DNA of 64,000 nt from Chitinophagaceae bacterium 26-R-25 (GTDB lineage Bacteria > Bacteroidota > Bacteroidia > Chitinophagales > Chitinophagaceae): positions 1,426,001 through 1,490,000 of the forward strand of contig JARWSJ010000002.1 in the NCBI GenBank assembly GCA_029906195.1. The letters are read 5' to 3'. Positions 9,183-17,071 of this stretch are shown here, piece by piece (position 1 is the first letter of the stretch; each line of letters opens with the position of its first letter). The notes below the pieces were generated by a model that was not told the DNA's origin, ran no database searches, and was given only the letters and a program-made list of their open reading frames with translations. The position numbers and the translations under genes were made by a program.

Positions 9183-10418
9183 ATGAAACTAATTATAATG
9201 GTTGCCGCCATGTTTGGCGCTTTGGCAACATCCGCACAAACTGCTGCAGACTTTACGCTTGTGCCCGCGGCCGCGATCACATTATCCCCTGGTCAAAAAA
9301 TTACGATGGCCATAGAATGGGTTGATGGCAATGGAAAGATGCATACTGAATTAAATGATCCGAATCCTCTTTGGAGAATTAATGGACACGAGGTGAGGGA
9401 TTTACAGAGCGATGACGGCAACTTTACTTTTAAAAGCCTTGAGATGCGAAGCGGTGTGTACACAGCTCCTGTCGCAGCTCCGAAGAAAAATCCGGTGATG
9501 GTCACAGTTGAATTTCATCCATCCAATGTACCCGGAGAAACAGCAATTGTTATACTGCAATGTGTTGTCACGATTGCTGATGCATATAAAGTGGAAGGCG
9601 ACATTGATATGAATGCGTCACTAACAGGGATGGATATTCGCATGCATATCGAGGATCATGTTCGGTATACTGTATTGAACAATGGAACAGCTATGCTGGA
9701 GCCAGTAAACGGCAGGGGAACATTGCATGTGAAGATTGTAAATGGCATTATGGTTCAAAAAGATGGTGCTCTTGGAAAATACACGGCACCGATGGAATAC
9801 GATATTCCTGTGCTGATTTCTATTGATGATCCGGGTGGGGATCGCAGTAGCTCGGCAACAGTTTATGTGACCACGTTCAGCTCTCCCACCAATGATGAAA
9901 CCTATGAGATTTCTTCAGGCAGTGCAGCAACACCATTTAAGGAAAACTTTATCAATAGCGTGCTGAAAGTGATTTTTATGAAAGATGCCGGGACTGCAGC
10001 GCATGAGAACCAACAGAATGCTCGAGACAACATGGCCTGGGCAGAACGCATGCAGGCGCTAAGAAACAAACCGCAAAGTGAATGGACTGAACAAGATAAA
10101 AAAGACTATGCTCAAATGCAGGCACTGAAGCAGAAACTTGGCAGTAGCACAAATTCACAGAATCCTTTTTCGAATATCCCTATTGATGATAAAGGCTCAA
10201 CAGTTGGCAACAATAACGGAAAGCTTACTACATATGGCGCTCAGAATACGAAGCACCAGGTTCCAGCCTCTGCGATGGGCGATGGAATGGGAACCATGAA
10301 TTTTCACTGCACGTTCAATCCGCAGGCATCCACCGTACTTGAACTAAGCAAAGAAGACAGCGACATGGCAGGCGTGCAGCACGCGAAGATCCATTTGGTG
10401 GTGAAGAAAGAAAAGTAA
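9183..10418 (+). CDS. Exported protein of unknown function
   Basis: A 411-residue protein with a clear signal peptide (cleavage near ATSAQ). The mature N-terminus (about 25-130) looks like an immunoglobulin-like bacterial surface domain: ITLSPGQKI, WRINGHEV and YTAPVAAPKKNPVMVTVEF have the spacing of Ig-like folds. The middle is beta-rich; residues about 270-320 are helical and charged (WAERMQALRNKPQSEWTEQDKKDYAQM); the C-terminus returns to strands. I do not recognise a named family. It follows the split gene by 38 bp and ends at a strong terminator, so it is the last gene of the OmpA-led cluster. Confidence 0.75.
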   Translation: MKLIIMVAAMFGALATSAQTAADFTLVPAAAITLSPGQKITMAIEWVDGNGKMHTELNDPNPLWRINGHEVRDLQSDDGNFTFKSLEMRSGVYTAPVAAPKKNPVMVTVEFHPSNVPGETAIVILQCVVTIADAYKVEGDIDMNASLTGMDIRMHIEDHVRYTVLNNGTAMLEPVNGRGTLHVKIVNGIMVQKDGALGKYTAPMEYDIPVLISIDDPGGDRSSSATVYVTTFSSPTNDETYEISSGSAATPFKENFINSVLKVIFMKDAGTAAHENQQNARDNMAWAERMQALRNKPQSEWTEQDKKDYAQMQALKQKLGSSTNSQNPFSNIPIDDKGSTVGNNNGKLTTYGAQNTKHQVPASAMGDGMGTMNFHCTFNPQASTVLELSKEDSDMAGVQHAKIHLVVKKEK

Positions 10419-10451
10419 CGACGAAAGGTACGTGACGGTTTATCAATTTTG

Positions 10452-10484
10452 AAAAGGTCCTCAGTTAAGAGGATCTTTTTTCAA
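10452..10484 (+). terminator. Rho-independent terminator
   Basis: An 11-bp stem (AAAAGGTCCTC paired with GAGGATCTTTT, one G-T pair) with a six-base loop runs into a T tract. It ends the OmpA-led cluster, 34 bp after the last stop codon. Confidence 0.8.
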
Positions 10485-10509
10485 AAGAGTGGGGTTTCTC
10501 TTTCGTAAA

Positions 10510-10551
10510 AAAAATCAGTGCAAATCAGTCCAATCAGTGTCATCTGTGTGC
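10510..10551. repeat. Dispersed intergenic repeat (ATCAGT family), copy 1
   Basis: Tandem-like ATCAGT units end in ATCAGTGTCATCTGTGTGCT. A near-identical stretch occurs at 22250-22276. The gap from 10485 to 10731 holds only this repeat and low-complexity sequence; I see no gene in it. Confidence 0.6.
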
Positions 10552-10731
10552 TAACTTCTTCTGCGTCGCAAACACCCCACTCTTTGTCTCATCTCACCTC
10601 TTTCCAAATCAAATATTACTGGCATCTTTGTTGTGTTGATTTCAACCAACAAACAACACCAGTGGAGCAGCAACACTTAAAAAACGGGCGGTACCGAAAA
10701 GCCAAATGAGTAGGAGCTAAAAAACTTTCTT

Positions 10732-11178
10732 ATGCCAAACAGTGTTTCCCTGCACAGAGTACTTAAAGCTTCGCCGGAAAAAGTGTATCGTGCATTTACA
10801 GAAGCTCTTGCAATTGCCTCATGGTTGCCTCCATATGGATTTCTTTGCACCGTTCATGAAATGGATGTAAAAGTGGGTGGTCGTTTTAAGATGTCTTTTC
10901 ATAATTTTTCAACCAGCCATGCTCATTCTTTTGGTGGTGAATACCTGGAAGTAAAGCCCAATGAGTTTTTGAAATACACAGATAAATTTGATGATCCTAA
11001 TTTGCCCGGAGAAATGGTCACTTCTGTTACACTGCGTAAAGTGATCGTGGGCACAGAAATAAAAATTACACAAGAAGGAATACCAGACGTGATACCGGCT
11101 GAAATGTGCTATTTGGGCTGGCAGGAATCGCTGGATAAATTGATGAGATTGGTAGAGCCGGTAATACCGGATGCTTAG
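10732..11178 (+). CDS. SRPBCC (AHSA1-type) domain protein
   Basis: A 148-residue single-domain cytoplasmic protein of the START/Bet v1-like superfamily. It shows the usual opening (RVLKASPEKVYRAFTEAL), the Trp of the first helices (IASWLPPYGF), VKVGGRFKMSF and a C-terminal helix (GWQESLDKLMRLVEP). Members bind small hydrophobic ligands or act as Hsp90 co-factors or stress proteins; no specific ligand can be inferred. It stands alone between repeats. The ATG at 10732 gives the family's normal N-terminus. Confidence 0.85.
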   Translation: MPNSVSLHRVLKASPEKVYRAFTEALAIASWLPPYGFLCTVHEMDVKVGGRFKMSFHNFSTSHAHSFGGEYLEVKPNEFLKYTDKFDDPNLPGEMVTSVTLRKVIVGTEIKITQEGIPDVIPAEMCYLGWQESLDKLMRLVEPVIPDA

Positions 11179-11180
11179 CT

Positions 11181-11274
11181 AGGAATTAGGAATTAAGAAT
11201 TAAGAAGTCAAAAGTCAAAAATTGCGAGTCGCTACACCGTGACGAACATTTTGACTTTTGACTTTTGAATTTTT
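11181..11274. repeat. Low-complexity intergenic inverted repeat
   Basis: AATTAGGAATTAAG-type units lead into AAGTCAAAAGTCAAAAATT (11205-11223), whose complement recurs at 11248-11269, giving a hairpin with a short GC-containing loop. Relatives lie at 56278-56295 and 57640-57680. It begins within 3 bp of the SRPBCC stop codon. Confidence 0.6.
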
Positions 11275-11390
11275 CCCCCGAACTAAGCTGCGTACACAAG
11301 ATCATTTGGAGGGTTTAACAAATTTTTTTTCATTTCCTGATAGTCGCATTTTCCGTTCAGCGAGTCTGCTACTTAATTAAAACTCTATTC

Positions 11391-12647
11391 ATGATAGCAC
11401 GCAAAACAACCTTTACCTTATTTACCTGTGCGGCGGCGTTACTTGGCATCGCGGCCTGCAACAATAACCAGTCCGTATCCGGAACTGCTGGCAACAAGGA
11501 CAGCTTCAATATCAAAGTGAATATCAAAAAGTTCGGCGACGGATATGCAAAATTGATTCATCGTGCCGCCGATTATCGTAATCCGGAAACCATCGACAGC
11601 GTGCCTGTAAAGAATGGCCAGTTTCTTTTTACCGGGAAATTGAAACAACCTGAAATGATGTTGGTTCAGGTATCCGCGGGAGAATGGACGTTTGGTTTTG
11701 ATGTGTTTGCGGAAAACGCTGATATCACTGTTGTGGCCGACACTACTGGTTCAAAGTATTATGATCAGACGCAATACGGAGGTTCAAAGTGGGCTCAGTT
11801 AGAAGACTTCACGGTTGCGGGCTCTTCCAGCAATGATGTGTGGAAAAAATACGAGAGTGATCCATCCATAAAACAGTATGATTCTGTTATCACAAGGTTT
11901 TACGAAATATCCCAACAGCAAAAAGACAAAGATGCTGAATATGCCTACAGGGACAAAGCTGACTCAGTGAGCAAATTGCAAACGGCAGCGAAGCTAAAAT
12001 GGATTGACGATTACGCGAAAAAAAATCCATCGTCTGTTGTAGGAGCCTATATATTTAGCCAGTTATACACTTTTAATGAAAGTAATTTGCGCCTTACACA
12101 GGTTGATTCTATTCTGCACAACTTCACCGGCGACGCTGCATCATCAAACTATTACAAGTACGTAGCAGATAACCATGGCAAACGCGTAGCATTAACTCCG
12201 GGCCACGCAGCGCCTGATTTTACACTGCTTAAAAGAGATAGCAGTTCCTTCACGCTTTCGTCTTTAAAGGGAAAATATGTGATGATTGATTTCTGGGCAA
12301 GCTGGTGTCATCCTTGCCGGCAGGCGATTCCTCACTGGAAAAAAGTATACGACCAATATCATCCTAAAGGTCTTGAGATCGTTAGTGTTTCAGATGACAA
12401 CAAATGGGATGCGTGGAAAAAAGCAATGGATGTTGAAAAAATGCCGTGGACGCAGGTTTGCGATGAATTCCCGGAAAAGAACATGCCTGCAAGAGTGGGA
12501 AGTTTGTACATGACCACTTTCATTCCTTTCTATGTATTGCTGGATAAGGATGGCAAAATACTGGTGTACTCCGGCGATGAAAAAGCGATAACCGATAAAT
12601 TACAGGAAGTGCTGGGAGGACCAAGCCTTGCAAAAAATATTGATTAG
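11391..12647 (+). CDS. TlpA-like disulfide reductase lipoprotein with DUF4369-like N-terminus
   Basis: A 418-residue lipoprotein: signal peptide with lipobox GIAAC (Cys23), a DUF4369-like beta region (VNIKKFGDGYAKLIHRA ... NGQFLFTGKL), helices, then an AhpC/TSA-TlpA thioredoxin domain from about residue 270 with WCHPC (Cys306 and Cys309) and cis-proline segment TTFIPFYVLLD. A likely periplasmic reductase acting on disulfides or c-type cytochrome precursors, as described for TlpA/ResA proteins. The His-Pro dipeptide between the cysteines differs from the Ala-Pro and Gly-Pro of the two TlpA-like proteins near the window start. It is monocistronic, with a terminator 49 bp downstream. Confidence 0.88.
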   Translation: MIARKTTFTLFTCAAALLGIAACNNNQSVSGTAGNKDSFNIKVNIKKFGDGYAKLIHRAADYRNPETIDSVPVKNGQFLFTGKLKQPEMMLVQVSAGEWTFGFDVFAENADITVVADTTGSKYYDQTQYGGSKWAQLEDFTVAGSSSNDVWKKYESDPSIKQYDSVITRFYEISQQQKDKDAEYAYRDKADSVSKLQTAAKLKWIDDYAKKNPSSVVGAYIFSQLYTFNESNLRLTQVDSILHNFTGDAASSNYYKYVADNHGKRVALTPGHAAPDFTLLKRDSSSFTLSSLKGKYVMIDFWASWCHPCRQAIPHWKKVYDQYHPKGLEIVSVSDDNKWDAWKKAMDVEKMPWTQVCDEFPEKNMPARVGSLYMTTFIPFYVLLDKDGKILVYSGDEKAITDKLQEVLGGPSLAKNID

Positions 12648-12695
12648 AACAGAAGACACCTGAACTTCGTTTACTCTTACTCATGGTGTGTACGC

Positions 12696-12724
12696 AGCCG
12701 GGCTAGTGGTGGCCCGGCTTTTTT
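12696..12724 (+). terminator. Rho-independent terminator
   Basis: Perfect 8-bp GC-rich stem AGCCGGGC / GCCCGGCT (12696-12703 with 12712-12719), eight-base loop, then a T run. It ends the TlpA lipoprotein transcript. Confidence 0.88.
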
Positions 12725-12786
12725 GTGTTTAAAAGTCTGATCTGGTTTGTTATGTTGCTTGTTATTAGGTAGTTGTATTTCAGAAA

Positions 12787-12832
12787 ATAAACAAAATTGT
12801 TTATACAAAAAAGTTTACTTAATTTTAAGTAA
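12787..12832. promoter_or_regulatory. Two palindromic operators upstream of the toxin-antitoxin pair
   Basis: Two 18-bp palindromes, each with 8-bp arms and a two-base centre, lie 28 bp apart start to start: ATAAACAAAATTGTTTAT (12787-12804) and TTACTTAATTTTAAGTAA (12815-12832). They end 25 bp before the antitoxin ATG, where antitoxin autoregulation normally acts. The two sequences differ, so they may bind different proteins or differ in affinity. Confidence 0.55.
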
Positions 12833-12857
12833 TCATTAGTTACCTAACATTTTGTTT

Positions 12858-13319
12858 ATGAATTTCGAGGCAATTAACAAGCTAAAAGGAGTACATCCGG
12901 GGATTTTTCTTGATAATGAATTAAAGAAAAGAAAACTTCCTAAAGGCCGTTTTGCCTTGTCGATAAATGAATATCCTCAAACGCTGGGCGCGATTACAAA
13001 TGGTAAAAGAGACATGAATACAGCCCTTGCGATGAAAATTGAAAATGAATTGAAGTTGGAAGAAGGCTTGTTTATGATTTTGCAAGTTTTTTATGACTAT
13101 AAAAAAATAAAAGAAAGCAAGCTTTCCAAAACCAAACCAGATATTACCAAGTTTCAAAAATCAACTTTTTGGGATACTACTATTGAAAATATTGACTGGC
13201 ATAAACAAAAAAGATCCGTTATTCAAAGGGTATTTGAAAGAGGAACAAGCCTGGAAAAAAGAGAGATCAAGAAATTTTACGGCAGTAAGGAAGTGGAAAG
13301 AATTCTGAACGAATCATAA
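12858..13319 (+). CDS. Antitoxin: HigA-like HTH with a C-terminal DUF6922-like extension
   Basis: A 153-residue protein. Residues about 8-85 match the HigA-type XRE fold: VHPGIFLDNELKKR, then a degenerate helix-turn-helix ending AITNGKRDMNT, then MKIENELKLEEGLFMILQ. The C-terminal part (about 95-153) contains FWDTTIENIDW and VIQRVFERGTSLEKREIKKFYG, which resembles DUF6922, a short domain I know from partners of nucleotidyltransferase toxins. It should neutralise the toxin encoded 6 bp downstream and repress its own promoter through the two palindromes upstream. I chose the ATG at 12858; a TTG at 12852 is also in frame. The DUF6922 name is from memory. Confidence 0.75.
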   Translation: MNFEAINKLKGVHPGIFLDNELKKRKLPKGRFALSINEYPQTLGAITNGKRDMNTALAMKIENELKLEEGLFMILQVFYDYKKIKESKLSKTKPDITKFQKSTFWDTTIENIDWHKQKRSVIQRVFERGTSLEKREIKKFYGSKEVERILNES

Positions 13320-13325
13320 AACTGG

Positions 13326-13976
13326 ATGCGAATGTTACAATGGAATACTGTGGACCCGGCGTTACGGGACAGTTTAAATGTTTTGATGCAAAGCAGCGCT
13401 TTGACGCAGTTTAGGTTAGTCGGTGGAACAGCGTTAAGCTTACATCTTGGGCATAGAATGTCTATTGATATTGATCTATTTACAGACAGTGCTTATGGTT
13501 CAATTAACTATTCCCTCATTGAGAATTTTTTAAGGAATACTTTTCCGTTCTTTCAAACTAATGGCACAGGATTGATTGGAATGGGATGCTCTTATCTGAT
13601 AGGGGCTAATGCCATCAATGCGATAAAACTTGATGTGTATTACACGAATGATAATTTTATACGAGAGGTTGAATTGTACGATGGTATCAGACTGGCTGGT
13701 GTTGAAGAAATAGCAGCGATGAAAATGGATGTGATTTTGCGTGGAGGACGAAAAAAAGATTTTTGGGATATACATGAAATATTAAATCATCATTCGCTTC
13801 AACAGCTTGTTCAGCTTCACAAAGAACGCCATGAGTATTCGCATGATGAAGTAAAGTTGATTAGTCAATTGAATGATTACTCTATAGCAGACGACGATTT
13901 TGATCCGGTTTGCCTAAGAGGAAAGCACTGGGAGATTGTGAAGTATGAAATATATCAAGCTACTCAGAAATTATAA
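13326..13976 (+). CDS. AbiEii/AbiGii-family nucleotidyltransferase toxin
   Basis: A 216-residue protein with the minimal nucleotidyltransferase signature: LVGGTALSLHLGHR (Gly33-Gly34) followed by SIDIDLFTD (Asp48 and Asp50, metal ligands), a further acidic strand KLDVYYT, and the downstream helix MKMDVILRGGRKKDFWDI with the Lys-Asp motif typical of AbiEii. Such toxins transfer nucleotides to tRNA or other targets and can block growth or phage spread. It lies 6 bp after the antitoxin gene. All motifs are intact, so it is probably active. Whether it serves phage defence or stability of the region is not visible. Confidence 0.85.
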   Translation: MRMLQWNTVDPALRDSLNVLMQSSALTQFRLVGGTALSLHLGHRMSIDIDLFTDSAYGSINYSLIENFLRNTFPFFQTNGTGLIGMGCSYLIGANAINAIKLDVYYTNDNFIREVELYDGIRLAGVEEIAAMKMDVILRGGRKKDFWDIHEILNHHSLQQLVQLHKERHEYSHDEVKLISQLNDYSIADDDFDPVCLRGKHWEIVKYEIYQATQKL

Positions 13977-14275
13977 TTTGCTCATTAGGTTCAATGAAAC
14001 GTAGTTGCGGCAGTTAAAAAGTGGCGGGAATATATTCTTCTTTTTCAATATCATTTTACCGTAAAATCATAGTCATCATTTTATCACCAGCTGCCAGCAA
14101 CCATCCACTGGCAGCCAGTTTGATGACTTGCTACCTGAGCCCGTCAACCAGCTTGCTGAACCCGTTCTTGCTTCTTCTTCTTTTTTTCAATATTTTCATG
14201 CTAACCCAAATACATCCACGTTAATTCTGTATCTGCTACCCGCGAATCAATCATTAACACGGTTAAAATCAGCAT
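13977..14275. other. Intergenic region before the dcuC-like gene
   Basis: No gene is apparent. It holds two small palindromes, ATTTTACCGTAAAAT (14053-14067) and CTGCCAG...CTGGCAG (about 14091-14114), and pyrimidine-rich sequence. One of these could be a regulatory site for the peptide-use locus that follows; no firm promoter seen. Confidence 0.4.
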
Positions 14276-15646
14276 ATGAATTATGTCGGTTTGGTTAACA
14301 GTATCCTATTTATTTGCATTACTGCCTACCTGCTCGTAAAGAAATTCAATCCACAGGCTGTCTTACTTTTTATGGGCGTTATCATGATATTTATAGCATG
14401 GTTGCTGCATTATGATATTCCCAAACTTCAGGAACCTTCTGGTGCATTCTTCTTTGATCTGTTTAAGCGCATTGAAGAATCGCTGGCTGATAAAGCGGCC
14501 AATGTTGGACTCATGATCATGGCGATAGGTGGCTTTGTTGCCTATATGAAAGCGATTGGAGCGAGCGATGCATTGGTGTTTGTAGCGATGAAGCCACTGA
14601 GCATCTTTAAAAAATCTCCTTACGTGGCGGCGTCTATTGTCATTCCCATTGGTCAGTTACTTTTTATATGTACACCTTCTGCCGCAGGATTAGGTTTGTT
14701 GCTCGTTGCTTCTGTTTTCCCGGTGTTGGTTTCTTTGGGAGTTAGCAGAATATCGGCAGTCGCTGTTATTTCTGCCTGTACAATATTTGATATGGGACCT
14801 GCGTCGGCTAACACAGCGCGTGCTTCACAGTTGTTGCAAATGCATAACGTAGAATATTTTGTCAAAAGCCAATTGCCGCTTGCTATACCGATGACTCTTT
14901 TGCTAATGGTCGTTTATTTTTTCGTGAATAGATATTATGATCGTAAGAATCCAGAAGCGCCTTCAGAGCAGGAAGTAGTAAAAGAAGCGTTTACATCGAA
15001 AGCGCCTGTTATCTACGCCATGTTGCCGGTCTTGCCTTTGATATTGCTGATCATATTTTCTCCCATCATTCATATTTTTCCTGCGACTGTTCAACTCGAT
15101 ACAACCACAGCAATGCTTATATCGCTGGTCGTTGCCATGACGATGGAGTTGATAAGAACACGCAGTTTGAAAAAAGTTTTCGACTCACTAAAAGTTTTCT
15201 GGGAAGGAATGGGCGAAGTCTTTGCGTCTGTTGTTACATTGATTGTATGCGCAGAAATATTTTCAACAGGCTTGATAGCACTGGGCTTCATTGATAGCCT
15301 CACCAGTGCATCTGTAAGCATGGGCTTCGGCGCAGTGGGCATAGGTATTTTAATGACGGTCATTATCTTTTTTGCGTCTATGCTGATGGGTAGTGGCAAT
15401 GCTTCTTTCTTTTCATTTGCACCGCTTGTGCCAGACATTGCCGCGAAACTAGGAGAGCCTGCGGCGGCACTTATCTTGCCCATGCAGTTTGCTTCCAGCA
15501 TGGGTAGAGCCATGTCACCCATTGCGGGAGTGATTGTTGGTATCGCAAAAATTGCAGGCGTATCGCCATTCGACCTTGCAAAAAGAAACGTTATCCCTTT
15601 GATAACAGCATTGGTGTTTATGCTGATTTACCATTTTTTCATTTAA
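14276..15646 (+). CDS. dcuC: DcuC-family C4-dicarboxylate (or dipeptide-linked) carrier
   Basis: A 456-residue polytopic membrane protein with about 12 hydrophobic segments, length matching DcuC (about 460). Family-like stretches include NVGLMIMAIGGFVAYMKAIG near residues 80-100, TPSAAGLGLLLVASVFPVL in the middle, and SMLMGSGNASFFSFAPLVP near residue 380. DcuC proteins exchange aspartate, fumarate and succinate across the inner membrane. The next gene, 10 bp downstream, encodes isoaspartyl dipeptidase, so transport of aspartate or aspartyl compounds fits the context. The substrate is inferred, not shown. Confidence 0.85.
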   Translation: MNYVGLVNSILFICITAYLLVKKFNPQAVLLFMGVIMIFIAWLLHYDIPKLQEPSGAFFFDLFKRIEESLADKAANVGLMIMAIGGFVAYMKAIGASDALVFVAMKPLSIFKKSPYVAASIVIPIGQLLFICTPSAAGLGLLLVASVFPVLVSLGVSRISAVAVISACTIFDMGPASANTARASQLLQMHNVEYFVKSQLPLAIPMTLLLMVVYFFVNRYYDRKNPEAPSEQEVVKEAFTSKAPVIYAMLPVLPLILLIIFSPIIHIFPATVQLDTTTAMLISLVVAMTMELIRTRSLKKVFDSLKVFWEGMGEVFASVVTLIVCAEIFSTGLIALGFIDSLTSASVSMGFGAVGIGILMTVIIFFASMLMGSGNASFFSFAPLVPDIAAKLGEPAAALILPMQFASSMGRAMSPIAGVIVGIAKIAGVSPFDLAKRNVIPLITALVFMLIYHFFI

Positions 15647-15656
15647 AAAGATCGCC

Positions 15657-16817
15657 ATGTTCAAACTGTTCAAACAGGCACGCGTATATGCTCCGGAGTT
15701 GCTGGGTGTAAAAGATGTTTTGGTATGCGGCGAAAAAATAGCGTTGATTGATGATCATATTTCTCCCAATCTTCCTGATGTTGAAGTGATCAATGCAGAC
15801 GGAAAAATATTAACGCCGGGTCTTATCGATCAGCACGTACATATCACCGGAGCTGGTGGTAAGCACGGCTTTCATTCACTCACACCTGAAATTATGCTGA
15901 GTGAATTCATTATTTGCGGCACCACTACTGTTATGGGCCTGCTCGGTACCGATGGTGCCACAAAAAGTTTGAAAGCATTGTATGCGAAAACAAGGTCACT
16001 TGATAACGAAGGCATCACCGCATATATGCTTACGAGCTACTTTGGCATTCCTCCGATCACCATAACAGGAACAGTGTTGGAAGACATGATTCTGATCGAC
16101 AAGGTGCTCGGTTGCAAAGTGGCAATAAGTGACGAACGTTCATCATTTCCCACTGCGAAAGAATTGCTTGCAATATTGAAAGATGTGCATGTTGGTGGAC
16201 TCACTTCCGGCAAAGGCGGTATCATGCACATACACCTGGGAGCGCTGCCAACCAATATGGGTATTCTTCTTGAACTCGTTGAACAATATCATTTTCCTAT
16301 CAGGAATATTTCTCCAACACATGTTGGCCGTACAGTGCCATTGTTTGAAGAAGCGATACGCTTTGCGAAACTTGGCGGCATGATCGACATCACAACGGGT
16401 GGCACTAAGTTCGACGAACCTTATAAGCAAGTGTTGTATGCGCTTGAAAAAGGCGTGTCAATGGACAACATGACTTTCAGTAGTGATGGCAATGCAGGTA
16501 TAGGATTGAAGGATAAAGACGGGAATCCTGCGGGCTTTAAGAAAGCACCGATAGACCTCAATTATAAACAAGTGCAAAAACTCATCAGGGATGGTAAAGT
16601 GCCGATAGAAGAAGCAATTAAACTCATTACTTCTGGTCCTGCTAAAAACCTGTCGCTCAAACATAAAGGGCGCATTCGTGTTGGCGGCGATGCCGATATC
16701 TGTTTGTTTGATCAGGATTTTAATTTAACAGACGTTATTGCCCGTGGTAGAATAATGATGCAGGATGGAAAGATTTTGGTGTATGGAAGTTTTGAGAAAC
16801 CGCCGGTAATTAATTGA
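15657..16817 (+). CDS. iadA: Isoaspartyl dipeptidase (beta-aspartyl peptidase)
   Basis: A 386-residue amidohydrolase (E. coli IadA is about 390). Binuclear zinc site residues are visible: His60 and His62 in GLIDQHVHITG, the probable carbamylated Lys154 in GCKVAISDERSS, His193 in MHIHLGA, His222 in SPTHVGR and Asp277 in FSSDGN. GTTTVMGLLGTDG is typical of IadA rather than of dihydroorotase. The enzyme cleaves beta-aspartyl dipeptides that arise from damaged proteins or from cyanophycin. No signal peptide, so cytoplasmic. It follows the DcuC-like carrier by 10 bp and precedes a porin/carboxypeptidase group on the same strand. Confidence 0.92.
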   Translation: MFKLFKQARVYAPELLGVKDVLVCGEKIALIDDHISPNLPDVEVINADGKILTPGLIDQHVHITGAGGKHGFHSLTPEIMLSEFIICGTTTVMGLLGTDGATKSLKALYAKTRSLDNEGITAYMLTSYFGIPPITITGTVLEDMILIDKVLGCKVAISDERSSFPTAKELLAILKDVHVGGLTSGKGGIMHIHLGALPTNMGILLELVEQYHFPIRNISPTHVGRTVPLFEEAIRFAKLGGMIDITTGGTKFDEPYKQVLYALEKGVSMDNMTFSSDGNAGIGLKDKDGNPAGFKKAPIDLNYKQVQKLIRDGKVPIEEAIKLITSGPAKNLSLKHKGRIRVGGDADICLFDQDFNLTDVIARGRIMMQDGKILVYGSFEKPPVIN

Positions 16818-16990
16818 AAATTGAAAGTTGAAAATGGGTAGGGGCGAATCGCATTCGCCCTGCTGCACATGCAGCGTTTCTGGAAACGGTTTCGCGGGCC
16901 GCGATCGTAGAGACGCATTGAATGCGTCTCTGGCTTAGCGACCATTGTTTAATGCAGTGGGGGAGACGCGTTCAACGCGTCTCTACAGGC
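16818..16990. repeat. Cluster of GTAG-headed REP-like palindromes
   Basis: After AATTGAAAATTGAAAG low-complexity sequence come three units. GTAG plus GGGCGAA...TTCGCCC lies at 16838-16860. GTAG plus AGACGCATTGAATGCGTCT lies at 16907-16930. An inverted copy ending GTCTCTAC lies at 16963-16986. The last two face each other like a bacterial interspersed mosaic pair. A GTAG head followed by a hairpin is the hallmark of REP elements mobilised by RAYT transposases. Confidence 0.75.
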
Positions 16991-17071
16991 ACTCTGAACT
17001 TTTCCGATCGCTTGTTTGTTTATGAACAATGTCGATTTGGCCCATAAATAAACTCTTATCCTGATTAAGGA

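Noticed and set aside
10518-10709. 63-codon frame in the gap before the SRPBCC gene
   Set aside because: It translates an intergenic ATCAGT repeat that also occurs at 22250 and has no protein-like features.
14276-16817. Pyrimidine (dihydroorotase-type) pathway for the amidohydrolase
   Set aside because: IadA-specific stretches GTTTVMGLLGTDG and CKVAISDERSS and the DcuC-like neighbour favour isoaspartyl dipeptidase.
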